A stretch of DNA of 31,748 nucleotides from NCBI GenBank assembly GCA_903888395.1, contig CAISTO010000302.1, positions 1 through 31,748 on the forward strand. The letters are read 5' to 3'. Positions 23,179-31,272 of this stretch are shown piece by piece. Source of the DNA: an uncultured Bacteroidota bacterium. GTDB taxonomy: Bacteria > Bacteroidota > Bacteroidia > UKL13-3. The notes beneath the pieces were generated by a model. It had not been told where the DNA came from. It ran no database searches and saw only the letters and a program-made list of their open reading frames with translations. Position 1 is the first letter of the stretch, and each line of letters opens with the position of its first letter. A program made the position numbers and the translations under genes.

Positions 23179-25236
23179 CTAGTCTCTTCTTGGTCTTCTA
23201 GGTCTATCAGAACTAGGTCTGTCGAAGTTAGGTCTGTCACCGCTAGGTCTATCAGAACCGCCTCTGCTACTTCCACCACTATACGATCTGTTTCTACCAC
23301 CATCTCTGGTTCCGTATCCACTTTTTTCGCTAAAGCTGCTTCTTTCACTTGAACTGCTTCTGTCGCTTGAGCTATTTCTATCGCCACCTGAATCTCTTCC
23401 GTAGCTACTTCTTTCGCTTCTTTCACCACCGCTTCTTCTTTCTCTATCTCCGCCACCACTTCTTCTATCGCCACCACCGTAACTTGAACCACCTTCGCTT
23501 CTACGGCTGCTATATCCGCCACCGCTTCTACCGCCTCTATCTCCACCTCGGTCTCCGCGGCTGTCACCACCACGAGAGTTTCTTCCTTCTCTTGAACCGC
23601 CTGGTTTTTCACCACTTAATTCAGCTCTAACTGGTCTGTCTTCGTATGTTTTTCCGTTTAATGAAGTAATTACTTTTTCAGCAAATTCTTCTTTCACATC
23701 TACAAAACTAAATACTCCACTTACGTCAACGTGAATATCGGTATAATCTAAGCCACTTTCTTGCGCAACCCAATCTTTAAAAGTACGAATGGTTAATCCG
23801 TCTTTTTTACCAATGCTCACAAAAATTCTTTGTCCTCTTACATTGCCTCCGCGTTCACCACGTTCACCGCGTTCGCTACGTTCACCGTCACGAGAAGTTC
23901 TTTCGCCACTAGTATTTAAGTCAGGTGCGTTTAAGTATTCAGCACTGAATCTGCGTAATTCTAACGATAAAAATTTCTGAACTAATTCTTCCGATGGCAT
24001 TGCTAATAAAGGTTTTAAACCTTCCATTACTTTTTCATCAAAAATGCTAGTTTCTATTTCAGTATTTACAATGGTATCAATGAATGCCACTAATTTCTTA
24101 TCTCTTACTTCTTCAGCACTAGGAATTAATATTTTTTCAAATTTTACTTTGCTTAAGCGTTCAATATCTCTTAAACGTCCGTTTTCACGCATGTTTAATA
24201 AGGTAAATGAAACACCTAATTTTCCCGCACGAGCTGTTCTTCCACTTCTGTGAGTGTAATTTTCAATATCGTCTGGTAAATGAAAATGTATAACGTGAGT
24301 AATTCCAGTTACATCAATTCCACGAGCTGCTACGTCAGTTGCCAATAATATTTTAATAGCATGGTGACGGAAGCGGTTCATTACTTTTTCACGTTGTCCT
24401 TGGCTTAAATCGCCATGTAAACAATCAGCATTGTAACCATCTTTAATTAATTTATCGCTTATATCTTGAGTTTCGTTTTTGGTAGTACAGAAGATAATTG
24501 CATAAATGTTGTCGCTGTTAAAATCCAAATAACGTTTTAACGCTGGATATTTATCGCGGGCATGAACTGCAGCATACTGATGCGTAATGTTTTCATTACC
24601 AGTATTTTTTTGGCCAACAGTAATTTCATGTGGATCGTTCATGTATTTGTTTGCAATGTTTCTGATGCCTTTAGGCATGGTAGCACTGAATAAACACACT
24701 CTTTTTTCTTTAGGAGTTTCTGCTAAAATGTATTCTACATCTTCTTCAAAACCCATGTTAAGCATTTCATCTGCTTCATCTAAAACTACATACTTAACGG
24801 TTGAAATGTTAAGCGCTCTGCGGTTCATTAAATCCATTAAACGACCAGGAGTTGCAACAATGATGTTTGCCCCTCTTTTTATGTCGCTAATTTGACGTTC
24901 AATGCTTGCTCCACCATAAACAGCCACTATGTTAATGCCTGATTTGTTTTTGCTGTAATTTCCAAGATCTCTGCTAATTTGCATACAAAGCTCACGTGTA
25001 GGACAAATAACTAATGCTTGTACTGACCTGTTGGTAGTATCTATTAGTTGAATAATTGGCAGGCCAAATGCTGCTGTTTTACCGGTTCCTGTGTGGGCTA
25101 ATCCCAAAATATCTTGCCCTGTTTCTAAAAACACAGGAATAGACTGTTCCTGTATCGGGGTGGGGTTCTCAAAACCCAATTCTTGAATCGCATTCAAGAT
25201 AGACGTCTCTACGCCCAGTTCACTAAAATTTTTCAA
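23179..25236 (-). CDS. DEAD-box RNA helicase (DeaD/CsdA type) with RGG/Ser-rich tail
   Basis: This is an ATP-dependent RNA helicase of 685 residues. The core shows the Q motif (FENPTPIQEQ), motif I AHTGTGKT (47-54), DEAD (153-156), SAT (184-186), DVAARGID (about 301-308) and HRSGRTAR (329-336). A linker rich in GERxER repeats (about 445-465) leads to a DbpA/CsdA-type RNA-binding domain (about 468-545; RIFVSIGKKDGLT). The tail (about 546-685) is low-complexity Gly/Arg/Ser and ends PRRPRRD, typical of RNA-binding disordered extensions in Bacteroidetes helicases. Likely roles are ribosome assembly and mRNA handling, notably in the cold. The tail explains the long spurious open frames on both strands here. 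Confidence 0.95.
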   Translation of the reverse strand: MKNFSELGVETSILNAIQELGFENPTPIQEQSIPVFLETGQDILGLAHTGTGKTAAFGLPIIQLIDTTNRSVQALVICPTRELCMQISRDLGNYSKNKSGINIVAVYGGASIERQISDIKRGANIIVATPGRLMDLMNRRALNISTVKYVVLDEADEMLNMGFEEDVEYILAETPKEKRVCLFSATMPKGIRNIANKYMNDPHEITVGQKNTGNENITHQYAAVHARDKYPALKRYLDFNSDNIYAIIFCTTKNETQDISDKLIKDGYNADCLHGDLSQGQREKVMNRFRHHAIKILLATDVAARGIDVTGITHVIHFHLPDDIENYTHRSGRTARAGKLGVSFTLLNMRENGRLRDIERLSKVKFEKILIPSAEEVRDKKLVAFIDTIVNTEIETSIFDEKVMEGLKPLLAMPSEELVQKFLSLELRRFSAEYLNAPDLNTSGERTSRDGERSERGERGERGGNVRGQRIFVSIGKKDGLTIRTFKDWVAQESGLDYTDIHVDVSGVFSFVDVKEEFAEKVITSLNGKTYEDRPVRAELSGEKPGGSREGRNSRGGDSRGDRGGDRGGRSGGGYSSRRSEGGSSYGGGDRRSGGGDRERRSGGERSERSSYGRDSGGDRNSSSDRSSSSERSSFSEKSGYGTRDGGRNRSYSGGSSRGGSDRPSGDRPNFDRPSSDRPRRPRRD

Positions 25237-25259
25237 AGTACTTTATTAAAAATAAGCTG

Positions 25260-25267
25260 CAAATATA
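25260..25267 (-). promoter_or_regulatory. -7 box of the DEAD-box helicase gene
   Basis: TATATTTG read on the minus strand matches TAnnTTTG exactly, 23 bases before the ATG. No good -33 TTG at the standard spacing was found. Confidence 0.55.
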
Positions 25268-25389
25268 TGTAAATAATTGACAAATTGTGTTTTAGTGAGA
25301 TAAATAAGTTTTAGAGTACCATTATTCTTCACCCTTAAGTATGAAAAGTGCTAATAAAAAAATTTAAAGCGAATAATGTTAATACAATA

Positions 25390-25566
25390 GTTGGCTAAAA
25401 AAATTCTTTTTCGTGGTTTATCTTGAATTATTTCAAAATCGTTCCCACACACTTTGTCAAAGTTTTTTTTACTTTGACAAAGTTTTGTTGAACGTAGATA
25501 CCATTGTTGGCTAAAAAATTCTTTTTCGTAGTTTTAACTTTGTCAAAGTCTTGAACTTTGACAAAA
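25390..25566. repeat. Intergenic repeat patch: ACTTTGTCAAAGT palindromes and a 30-bp direct repeat
   Basis: A 30-base element starting GTTGGCTAAAAAA occurs at about 25390-25419 and again at 25506-25535 with few differences. Between and after the copies are four copies of the palindrome ACTTTG(T/A)CAAAGT (25451-25463, 25471-25483, 25537-25549, and a partial copy at 25555-25566). There is no coding potential; this is an intergenic repeat cluster between the helicase and glycosyltransferase genes. Confidence 0.8.
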
Positions 25567-25601
25567 CCTTTCCTGCACATCCGGCTAGTTCGGATTTTAA
25601 T

Positions 25602-25660
25602 AAGGATTGGTGTGAACACCAACCTTGGACAAATATGAAGTGCGGTTTGCAAATCCGCAC
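25602..25660. repeat. Two adjacent short hairpins in the intergenic repeat patch
   Basis: TTGGTGT-GA-ACACCAA (25607-25622) and GTGCGG-N9-CCGCAC (25640-25660) are both near-perfect inverted repeats with GC-rich stems in an AT-rich setting. They may be further interspersed-repeat units or transcript-end structures of the glycosyltransferase gene. Confidence 0.6.
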
Positions 25661-25703
25661 CAACTCTACTTTCGAATTTCGATATTATTTATTCGAATTT
25701 CTA

Positions 25704-27665
25704 CTAATTCCCCCAGCTTCTTAATGAGCGAATCAAAATCAAAAAGTCTTTTTCTACCGAGTAATCTTTGGCGTATAAAAAGTTTAATTTTTGAATGGTA
25801 ATGGCATTATAACTTTTGCCAGATAGGTTATCTATTGGATTTAAAACTCCTTGCCTAAGGTTTGGCAATAGTTTAATATTATCGGCTTTGGCATAACCTA
25901 CCCAAGTTTTTTCGCCTACTAATACTTGCGCCCAATTTTTGATGAACTGAGTTTTGTTTTTTATAATTAAACCAATGATTGGAATAAAAGGAAGCACAAA
26001 AATAGAGAATAATATATCGAATAAGCGTTTCTTTTGTTGTTCCCATGCTTTACTTAGCGACAAGTTTAATTCTATGGTATAAAAATCACCAGGCGTATTT
26101 TTGTTATTACTTCCAATAATAAAAAGACTTTCTTCAGGAACTATTTTAAACAGTAATTCTTGTTGTTTCATTCGTCCCATCCATTCTATGATTTGCGAAG
26201 CGGCCAAATCCTTGGAGCAAAAAATTATTTCTTCAATTTTTAAAACATCTACAATTTCACTTAACTGAGAAACATTTCCCAAATATTGATCATCGTTTAC
26301 GCTTTTATCGTCAATGGAAATAAATCCAAAATAATCGGCTTTTGCTTTCGATTTTACCAATAAATCTTGAACTCGGCTAACTTCATTAAAGTTTCCAACT
26401 ATTGCGGTACGCAACCTATTACTAAAACTAAAGCTTAATTTTCCGTTTTTTAACCAAAACAGCATGAACCTGTCGAAGTAGGTCATAGCAATGGTACTGA
26501 CAGTTCCAAGTACAATAATGGCTCTACTGAATCGGTATGAATCATCAAGGAAAGCGTAAAAAACAGCAATGGCAAGCGAACCAGCAAGTACTCCTTTGCT
26601 TACACTTAAAAATGTTTTTCGTTTGTTATATGCTCCTGCCAAATACAAACCTAGCATCCATAAACTAGCGTATATGCTACTATTTATCAAAACTAAATGA
26701 AGGCTATATGCGCTATAAGTATCATATTTAAACAATGAATATGCTTTACTAATTACAAACATACTGAGCATAATTAGCAGTAAATCTATGAAGGGTAAAT
26801 ATAATTTTTTAACTAATCGAATGATGATGGAGGCTGTTGCTCTTAAATAAATGGCAAAATTGATAAGAATTCCAAATGTTTGCGCATGTTTTTGCGAATA
26901 ATGCTTTTGAGCAAAAATGATCATGGCACGGTAAAAGGTAAAAACAAAGTTTACACTTGTTTTCTTGGTACTTTCACCTTTATAATGAATAATGGTAGTT
27001 TCGGGAAAGTAGTAATTAAAAAAACCTGCTTTGGTAACTCTGTAACTTAAATCGATGTCTTCACCATACATAAAATAATCTTCATCGAGCAATCCAATTT
27101 TATCTAAAACTGTTTTGCGAAGCATCATAAAGGCTCCAGCCAACACATCTACTTGATGGGTTTTGTTTTTATCTAAAAATCCTAAATGGTATTTTCCAAA
27201 TCTTTTTGATTTTGGGAATAAAGCAGCTAAACCAAATATTTTATAAAATGCAACAGTTGGAGTGGGCAATCCTCGTTTACTTTCAGGTAAAAATTTACCC
27301 GATCCATCAATCATTTTTACACCCACACAACCAGCATTGGGGGTTTGTTCCATAAAAGTAATTGTTTTACTAAAACAAGCTTCTTCAACTACGGTATCAG
27401 GATTTAAAAGTAAAATGAATTCGCCCTTAGCTATTCTAATGGCTTGATTATTGGCTTTACTAAAGCCCACATTTTCTTTGTTTTCAATTAATATAACTTG
27501 ATTGGCAAACTTGTGTTTTACCATTTCGCAACTTCCATCAACCGAATGGTTATCAACTACAATAATTTCTGCATCAATGCCGTTACAAGCTTTCTTTACA
27601 GAGTAAAGTGCTTGTTCAAGAAAATATTTTACGTTATAGTTTACTATTACTACTGAAAGTTTCAA
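25704..27665 (-). CDS. Family 2 glycosyltransferase fused to a sugar-transferase-like membrane region
   Basis: This protein of 653 residues starts at a TTG 31 bases from a -7 box. Residues 1-245 are a GT2 (WbbL/rhamnosyltransferase-like) domain with VVIVNYN, DNHSVDG (38-44), LLLNPDT (85-91, DxD-like) and YGEDIDLSYR (200-209). Residues 280-420 hold about five membrane helices. Residues 430-560 look like the Rossmann-type middle domain of polyprenyl-phosphate sugar transferases (AIVGNFNEVSRVQDLL). The C-terminus (about 568-653) has KKRLFDILFSIFVLPF and a YSVEKDFLIL end that resemble the bacterial sugar-transferase domain, but the usual catalytic middle is not evident. It probably builds surface polysaccharide; activity of the C-terminal part is doubtful. 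Confidence 0.82.
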   Translation of the reverse strand: MKLSVVIVNYNVKYFLEQALYSVKKACNGIDAEIIVVDNHSVDGSCEMVKHKFANQVILIENKENVGFSKANNQAIRIAKGEFILLLNPDTVVEEACFSKTITFMEQTPNAGCVGVKMIDGSGKFLPESKRGLPTPTVAFYKIFGLAALFPKSKRFGKYHLGFLDKNKTHQVDVLAGAFMMLRKTVLDKIGLLDEDYFMYGEDIDLSYRVTKAGFFNYYFPETTIIHYKGESTKKTSVNFVFTFYRAMIIFAQKHYSQKHAQTFGILINFAIYLRATASIIIRLVKKLYLPFIDLLLIMLSMFVISKAYSLFKYDTYSAYSLHLVLINSSIYASLWMLGLYLAGAYNKRKTFLSVSKGVLAGSLAIAVFYAFLDDSYRFSRAIIVLGTVSTIAMTYFDRFMLFWLKNGKLSFSFSNRLRTAIVGNFNEVSRVQDLLVKSKAKADYFGFISIDDKSVNDDQYLGNVSQLSEIVDVLKIEEIIFCSKDLAASQIIEWMGRMKQQELLFKIVPEESLFIIGSNNKNTPGDFYTIELNLSLSKAWEQQKKRLFDILFSIFVLPFIPIIGLIIKNKTQFIKNWAQVLVGEKTWVGYAKADNIKLLPNLRQGVLNPIDNLSGKSYNAITIQKLNFLYAKDYSVEKDFLILIRSLRSWGN

Positions 27666-27695
27666 ATGCTTAAAAGTCTTTATGAATTAAGTGTA

Positions 27696-27703
27696 CAAAT
27701 ATA
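27696..27703 (-). promoter_or_regulatory. -7 box of the glycosyltransferase gene
   Basis: TATATTTG on the minus strand matches TAnnTTTG exactly, 30 bases before the TTG start. The remaining AT-rich sequence up to 27926 shows no other feature apart from this. Confidence 0.55.
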
Positions 27704-27926
27704 TGCTTTGTAAAATTTTATTTTTATTTTTTTTGATAAATAACTAAATTTAACAAATTAAAATAAACGAACGATTGTAATTTAGTTTTGGTATAAATAT
27801 TTTTAAATCGGACTATAGTTAACTGTAAACCATAAAAATAATAATTTATAATAAGAGTTAATGTAAAAAAATGAATCATAAAATTGAGATATAATTTAAA
27901 AATGTTTTATTTGACGCCAAGAATTT

Positions 27927-29012
27927 ATGAAAGTATTTAATAAAATCGTTTTATTTTTTAATTGGGTAATCATACTCCTTTTAGTTGGCGCGTATTTAGC
28001 AGCATATATAAGTCCAGTTCAAGCTTGGTATTTTGCTTTTTTAGGTTTAGCTTTTCCCATCATTTTAATATTAAATGCTTGCTTTGTTGTTTATTGGTTA
28101 TTTAATTTGAACTGGAATATTTTATATTCATTGGTAACCATATTAATTGGGTTTTATACTGTTCAAAGATTTATTCAATTTGGAACAATAAAAAAAGAAA
28201 CTGAGGCAAATAGTTTAAACATTATAGATTTCAACGCTAAATCGTTTGGCGCATTTGAAGGAGTAAAATATGATAAAGAATTATTTTTTGAAACATTGAC
28301 ATCACTCAAACCAGATATTATGTGTTTTCAAGAATTTGTGTCAATGAATACTCCTATTGAGAAACCAATGTTTGAGAAATTAATAGCTGATTACAAACAA
28401 TTTTATAAATTTAATTTACAAGAAACAGAAAATGCTGTAACAGGCTTTAGCATCAGCATATTAAGCCGATATCCTATTGTAAATTCAGGATTTGTAGAGC
28501 GATTAAACGAGAATGGAAATTACACCATATTTTCTGACATTTTATTTAAAAATGATACCATAAGAATTATTTCAACACATTTAAAATCAATTGCATTTGA
28601 CAAAAATGATTATAAAACTGTAGCTGAAATAAATGAAGCCAATAAAAATTCAAGTGTAAATTATTTAGACATAAAAAATATAGCCACTAAACTAAAACAT
28701 GCTTTTATCAGTAGGTCGAAACAAGCGGAAGCAATCCGTAAATTTATTGACTCAAGCAAACATAAAATAATAATAACAGGCGATTTTAACGATTCGCCAG
28801 CAAGCTATGCTTACAATATAATTAAGGGAGATATGAAAGATGCATTTACAGAAAGTGGTGCTGGATTTAGTTCTACTTACATTGGTAAAATGCCTAATTT
28901 TAGAATTGATTATATTTTAGCAGATAAGGATTTTGAGATTTATAATTATAAGCCTCATGTTATGAATTTTAGCGACCATAAAATGATCAGTGCAAGCGTA
29001 ATAATCAATTAA
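27927..29012 (+). CDS. Membrane-anchored endonuclease/exonuclease/phosphatase-family protein
   Basis: This protein of 361 residues has three N-terminal membrane helices (about 7-27, 33-57 and 63-80), then an EEP-fold metal-dependent hydrolase domain facing outward. Conserved residues are N103 (DFNAKS), E136 (IMCFQEF), H218 (STHLKS), D286/N288 (ITGDFNDSPAS), D328 (RIDYILAD) and D350/H351 (FSDHKMI). All metal- and catalysis-linked positions are present. The substrate is unknown; extracytoplasmic phosphodiesters such as phospholipid head groups or extracellular DNA are possible. It lies 30 bases upstream of rnz on the same strand. Confidence 0.88.
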   Translation: MKVFNKIVLFFNWVIILLLVGAYLAAYISPVQAWYFAFLGLAFPIILILNACFVVYWLFNLNWNILYSLVTILIGFYTVQRFIQFGTIKKETEANSLNIIDFNAKSFGAFEGVKYDKELFFETLTSLKPDIMCFQEFVSMNTPIEKPMFEKLIADYKQFYKFNLQETENAVTGFSISILSRYPIVNSGFVERLNENGNYTIFSDILFKNDTIRIISTHLKSIAFDKNDYKTVAEINEANKNSSVNYLDIKNIATKLKHAFISRSKQAEAIRKFIDSSKHKIIITGDFNDSPASYAYNIIKGDMKDAFTESGAGFSSTYIGKMPNFRIDYILADKDFEIYNYKPHVMNFSDHKMISASVIIN

Positions 29013-29030
29013 ATATTGTTAATAATTTAG

Positions 29031-29038
29031 TATTATTG
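29031..29038 (+). promoter_or_regulatory. Putative -7 box of rnz with a very short leader
   Basis: TATTATTG is one mismatch from TAnnTTTG and only 4 bases from the ATG. Transcription from it would give an almost leaderless mRNA. It could also be chance in AT-rich DNA. Confidence 0.35.
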
Positions 29039-29042
29039 CAAT

Positions 29043-29960
29043 ATGGCATTTGAAGTTACCATATTAGGAAATAGCAGTGCATCGCCTGCTCCAAACCGAC
29101 ATCCTAGCGGGCAATATATCAATATTTTGGACCATCATATTTTAGTTGATTGTGGTGAAGGAACACAAATGCAATTGCAACGCTACAAAATAAAAAAATC
29201 GAGAATCAATCAAATATTTATTAGCCATGTTCATGGCGACCACATTCTAGGATTACCTGGATTGTTGCTAAGTATGAACTTAATGAGTAGGGAAAATCCC
29301 ATTCATATATACGGACCCAAAGAACTTTTTGAAATATTAAATGTGTTTTTTAAACACAGTGAAACACGCTTTAGTTTTGAATTGAATTACCATACTATTG
29401 ATCCCAACAAAACAGAAATTTTATTTGAAAATATTTATTACAAAGTAATTTCATTTCCATTATTTCATCGAGTTCCAACTGCTGGATTTTTGATTCAAGA
29501 ACGGAGTAAATTAAGAAAATTAAATGTAGAAGTTTGCGAAAAACATAAAATTCCATTTACTCATTTTAACGATTTAAAAAGAGGAAAAGATTATATGAGT
29601 CCTGATGGAAAGGTTCATATTGAAAACGAAAAACTCACTTTTGAACCAGGAAAACCAATAACTTACGCCTATTGTAGCGATACTATTTTTGATGAAAGAG
29701 TGATAAAATCAGTTGAAAATGCTGATATATTATACCATGAATCAACATTTATGCACGATAAATTACAACGCGCTATCGACACCATGCATACTACTTCAAA
29801 ACAAGCAGGAATGGTGGCAAGTAGAGCAAATGTAGATAAATTAATTATTGGGCATTTCAGTGCCCGTTATGACGACTTGCAACCATTGCTTTTAGAAGCA
29901 AGAACGGAATTTGTAAATACTGAAATAGCTGATGAAGGTAGAACTTTTATAATGGAATAA
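29043..29960 (+). CDS. rnz: Ribonuclease Z (tRNA 3' endonuclease)
   Basis: RNase Z is a zinc-dependent beta-lactamase-fold endonuclease that trims the 3' trailer of tRNA precursors in the cytoplasm. This protein has 305 residues, the usual length for the short form. The metal-binding motif is SHVHGDH (61-67; H62, H64, D66, H67), with H142 (LFHRVPTAGF), D213 (CSDTIF) and H271 (GHFSARY) completing the site. ESTF (about 233-236) is also typical. A single intact frame is seen. Confidence 0.95.
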   Translation: MAFEVTILGNSSASPAPNRHPSGQYINILDHHILVDCGEGTQMQLQRYKIKKSRINQIFISHVHGDHILGLPGLLLSMNLMSRENPIHIYGPKELFEILNVFFKHSETRFSFELNYHTIDPNKTEILFENIYYKVISFPLFHRVPTAGFLIQERSKLRKLNVEVCEKHKIPFTHFNDLKRGKDYMSPDGKVHIENEKLTFEPGKPITYAYCSDTIFDERVIKSVENADILYHESTFMHDKLQRAIDTMHTTSKQAGMVASRANVDKLIIGHFSARYDDLQPLLLEARTEFVNTEIADEGRTFIME

Positions 29961-30101
29961 ATAACACAGATTAGCTGATTAAAGGATTTTCTAATTATTT
30001 AAATTTGTTTAATTTGAAAGCTTGGATGTTATTTTTTTCAAACCTAATTACTTTTTGTTTAATTAAATGGTTTTGTAAAAATATTCAAAGCAATAAAAAC
30101 T

Positions 30102-30109
30102 TATATTTG
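30102..30109 (+). promoter_or_regulatory. -7 box of the methyltransferase gene
   Basis: TATATTTG matches TAnnTTTG exactly and lies 17 bases before the ATG at 30127. No TTG is found at standard spacing upstream. Confidence 0.5.
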
Positions 30110-30126
30110 CCAACTATAATTAACAC

Positions 30127-31005
30127 ATGCAAACATTTACACCTACCAATTGGCAACAATATGAACTTTTAGATTGTGGCGATTACGAAAAACTTGAAAA
30201 ATTTGGTTCAATCACTTTAAGAAGACCAGAACCACAAGCATTGTGGAGTAAAAAATTAAGTGAACAAGAATGGAAAAACTTAGCTGATATTACTTTTAAA
30301 TCGAGAACTAGCCATAGTGGTGAATGGATAAAAAAGAACAAAGATTTACCTGATAGATGGAAGTTAGCGTATAAGAATAACGACCTGAATTTAAATTTCA
30401 ATTTAGCACTTACCTCGTTCAAACATGTAGGAATTTTTCCGGAACAAGCTGCTAATTGGGATTATATTTACCAAAACTTAAAAAAGGTAAAAGGTGAGCA
30501 ACCAAGATTTTTAAATTTGTTTGCTTATACCGGTGGTGCAAGTATAGCCGCAAAAGCTGCTGGTGCTGATGTTACCCATGTAGACAGTGTAAAACAAGTA
30601 ATTACTTGGAGTAAAGAAAACATGGAATCTTCAAACTTAAACGATATTCGTTGGATAGTAGAAGATGCCATGAAATTTGTAAAACGAGAGGTAAAACGTG
30701 GTAAAACTTATCACGGAATTATTTTGGATCCACCTGCATATGGAATTGGTGCAAACGGGGAACGTTGGCAATTAGAAAATAGCATTAATGAGCTTTTACA
30801 AGACGTTGCAAAAATATTAGAACCCAACCATCACTTTTTGATATTGAATGTTTATTCATTAGGTTTGAGTGCTTTGGTAGTTCAGAATTTGGTGCAAAGC
30901 AATTTTAAAGACAGTAAAAACTTAAACTTTGGAGAACTATATTTACAAGCAAAATCGGGCATTTCACTTCCATTAGGAATAGTTGGAAGATACAGTTTGT
31001 TGTAA
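30127..31005 (+). CDS. Class I SAM-dependent methyltransferase, RlmI/RlmK-like
   Basis: This protein of 292 residues transfers methyl groups from S-adenosylmethionine, by family most likely to 23S rRNA. The SAM-binding site is NLFAYTGGASIAAKAAGA followed by the acidic THVDSVK, and the catalytic segment is IILDPPAYG. Both match the RlmI/YccW-type Rossmann methyltransferase domain. An N-terminal stretch of about 120 residues (LRRPEPQALWSKKLSEQEW, HVGIFPEQAANW) replaces the PUA domain seen in E. coli RlmI. The exact target base cannot be read. It is a single gene with its own terminator. Confidence 0.85.
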   Translation: MQTFTPTNWQQYELLDCGDYEKLEKFGSITLRRPEPQALWSKKLSEQEWKNLADITFKSRTSHSGEWIKKNKDLPDRWKLAYKNNDLNLNFNLALTSFKHVGIFPEQAANWDYIYQNLKKVKGEQPRFLNLFAYTGGASIAAKAAGADVTHVDSVKQVITWSKENMESSNLNDIRWIVEDAMKFVKREVKRGKTYHGIILDPPAYGIGANGERWQLENSINELLQDVAKILEPNHHFLILNVYSLGLSALVVQNLVQSNFKDSKNLNFGELYLQAKSGISLPLGIVGRYSLL

Positions 31006-31024
31006 AATTTAAAGGCAACTAATT

Positions 31025-31060
31025 AAAAAATCCGAAGTTAATCGCTTCGGATTTTTTTTT
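31025..31060 (+). terminator. Terminator of the methyltransferase gene
   Basis: AAAAATCCGAAG (31026-31037) pairs with CTTCGGATTTTT (31045-31056) around a 7-base loop, followed by more T residues. Confidence 0.9.
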
Positions 31061-31193
31061 ATTTTTAATACTATATTATAAATTAAAAAAAGATTTGTTT
31101 TAAATTGAACAAAACAACTGAATTATGTCAATTTTTATCAATAATTTTTCTTTAACTAATTTATAAACAGACATATAAATTTACAGCTGCGAG

Positions 31194-31251
31194 CATTGGA
31201 AACTTTTAACATAATAATAGTTTCCAGTGTACAAAGAATTTAGCACCTTTG
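31194..31251 (+). promoter_or_regulatory. Inverted repeat and -7 box upstream of the TetR-type gene
   Basis: CATTGGAAACT (31194-31204) and AGTTTCCAGTG (31219-31229) are 11-base inverted arms with one mismatch, 14 bases apart. A -7-like CACCTTTG (31244-31251) follows. The right arm falls in the -33 region, a common place for a TetR-family operator, so autorepression is likely. No other feature was seen between 31061 and 31193. Confidence 0.55.
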
Positions 31252-31272
31252 TAGCCAGAATAATTTATAAAA

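Noticed and set aside
23175..23630. Open frames on both strands (146 residues minus, 93 residues plus) rich in Val/Glu or Phe/His/Arg
   Set aside because: They are shadows of the repetitive Gly/Arg/Ser codons of the helicase tail and have no independent start or domain signal.
25390..25570. Possible small CRISPR array
   Set aside because: Repeats are palindromic and irregularly spaced, spacers are not of uniform length, and no cas genes are present.
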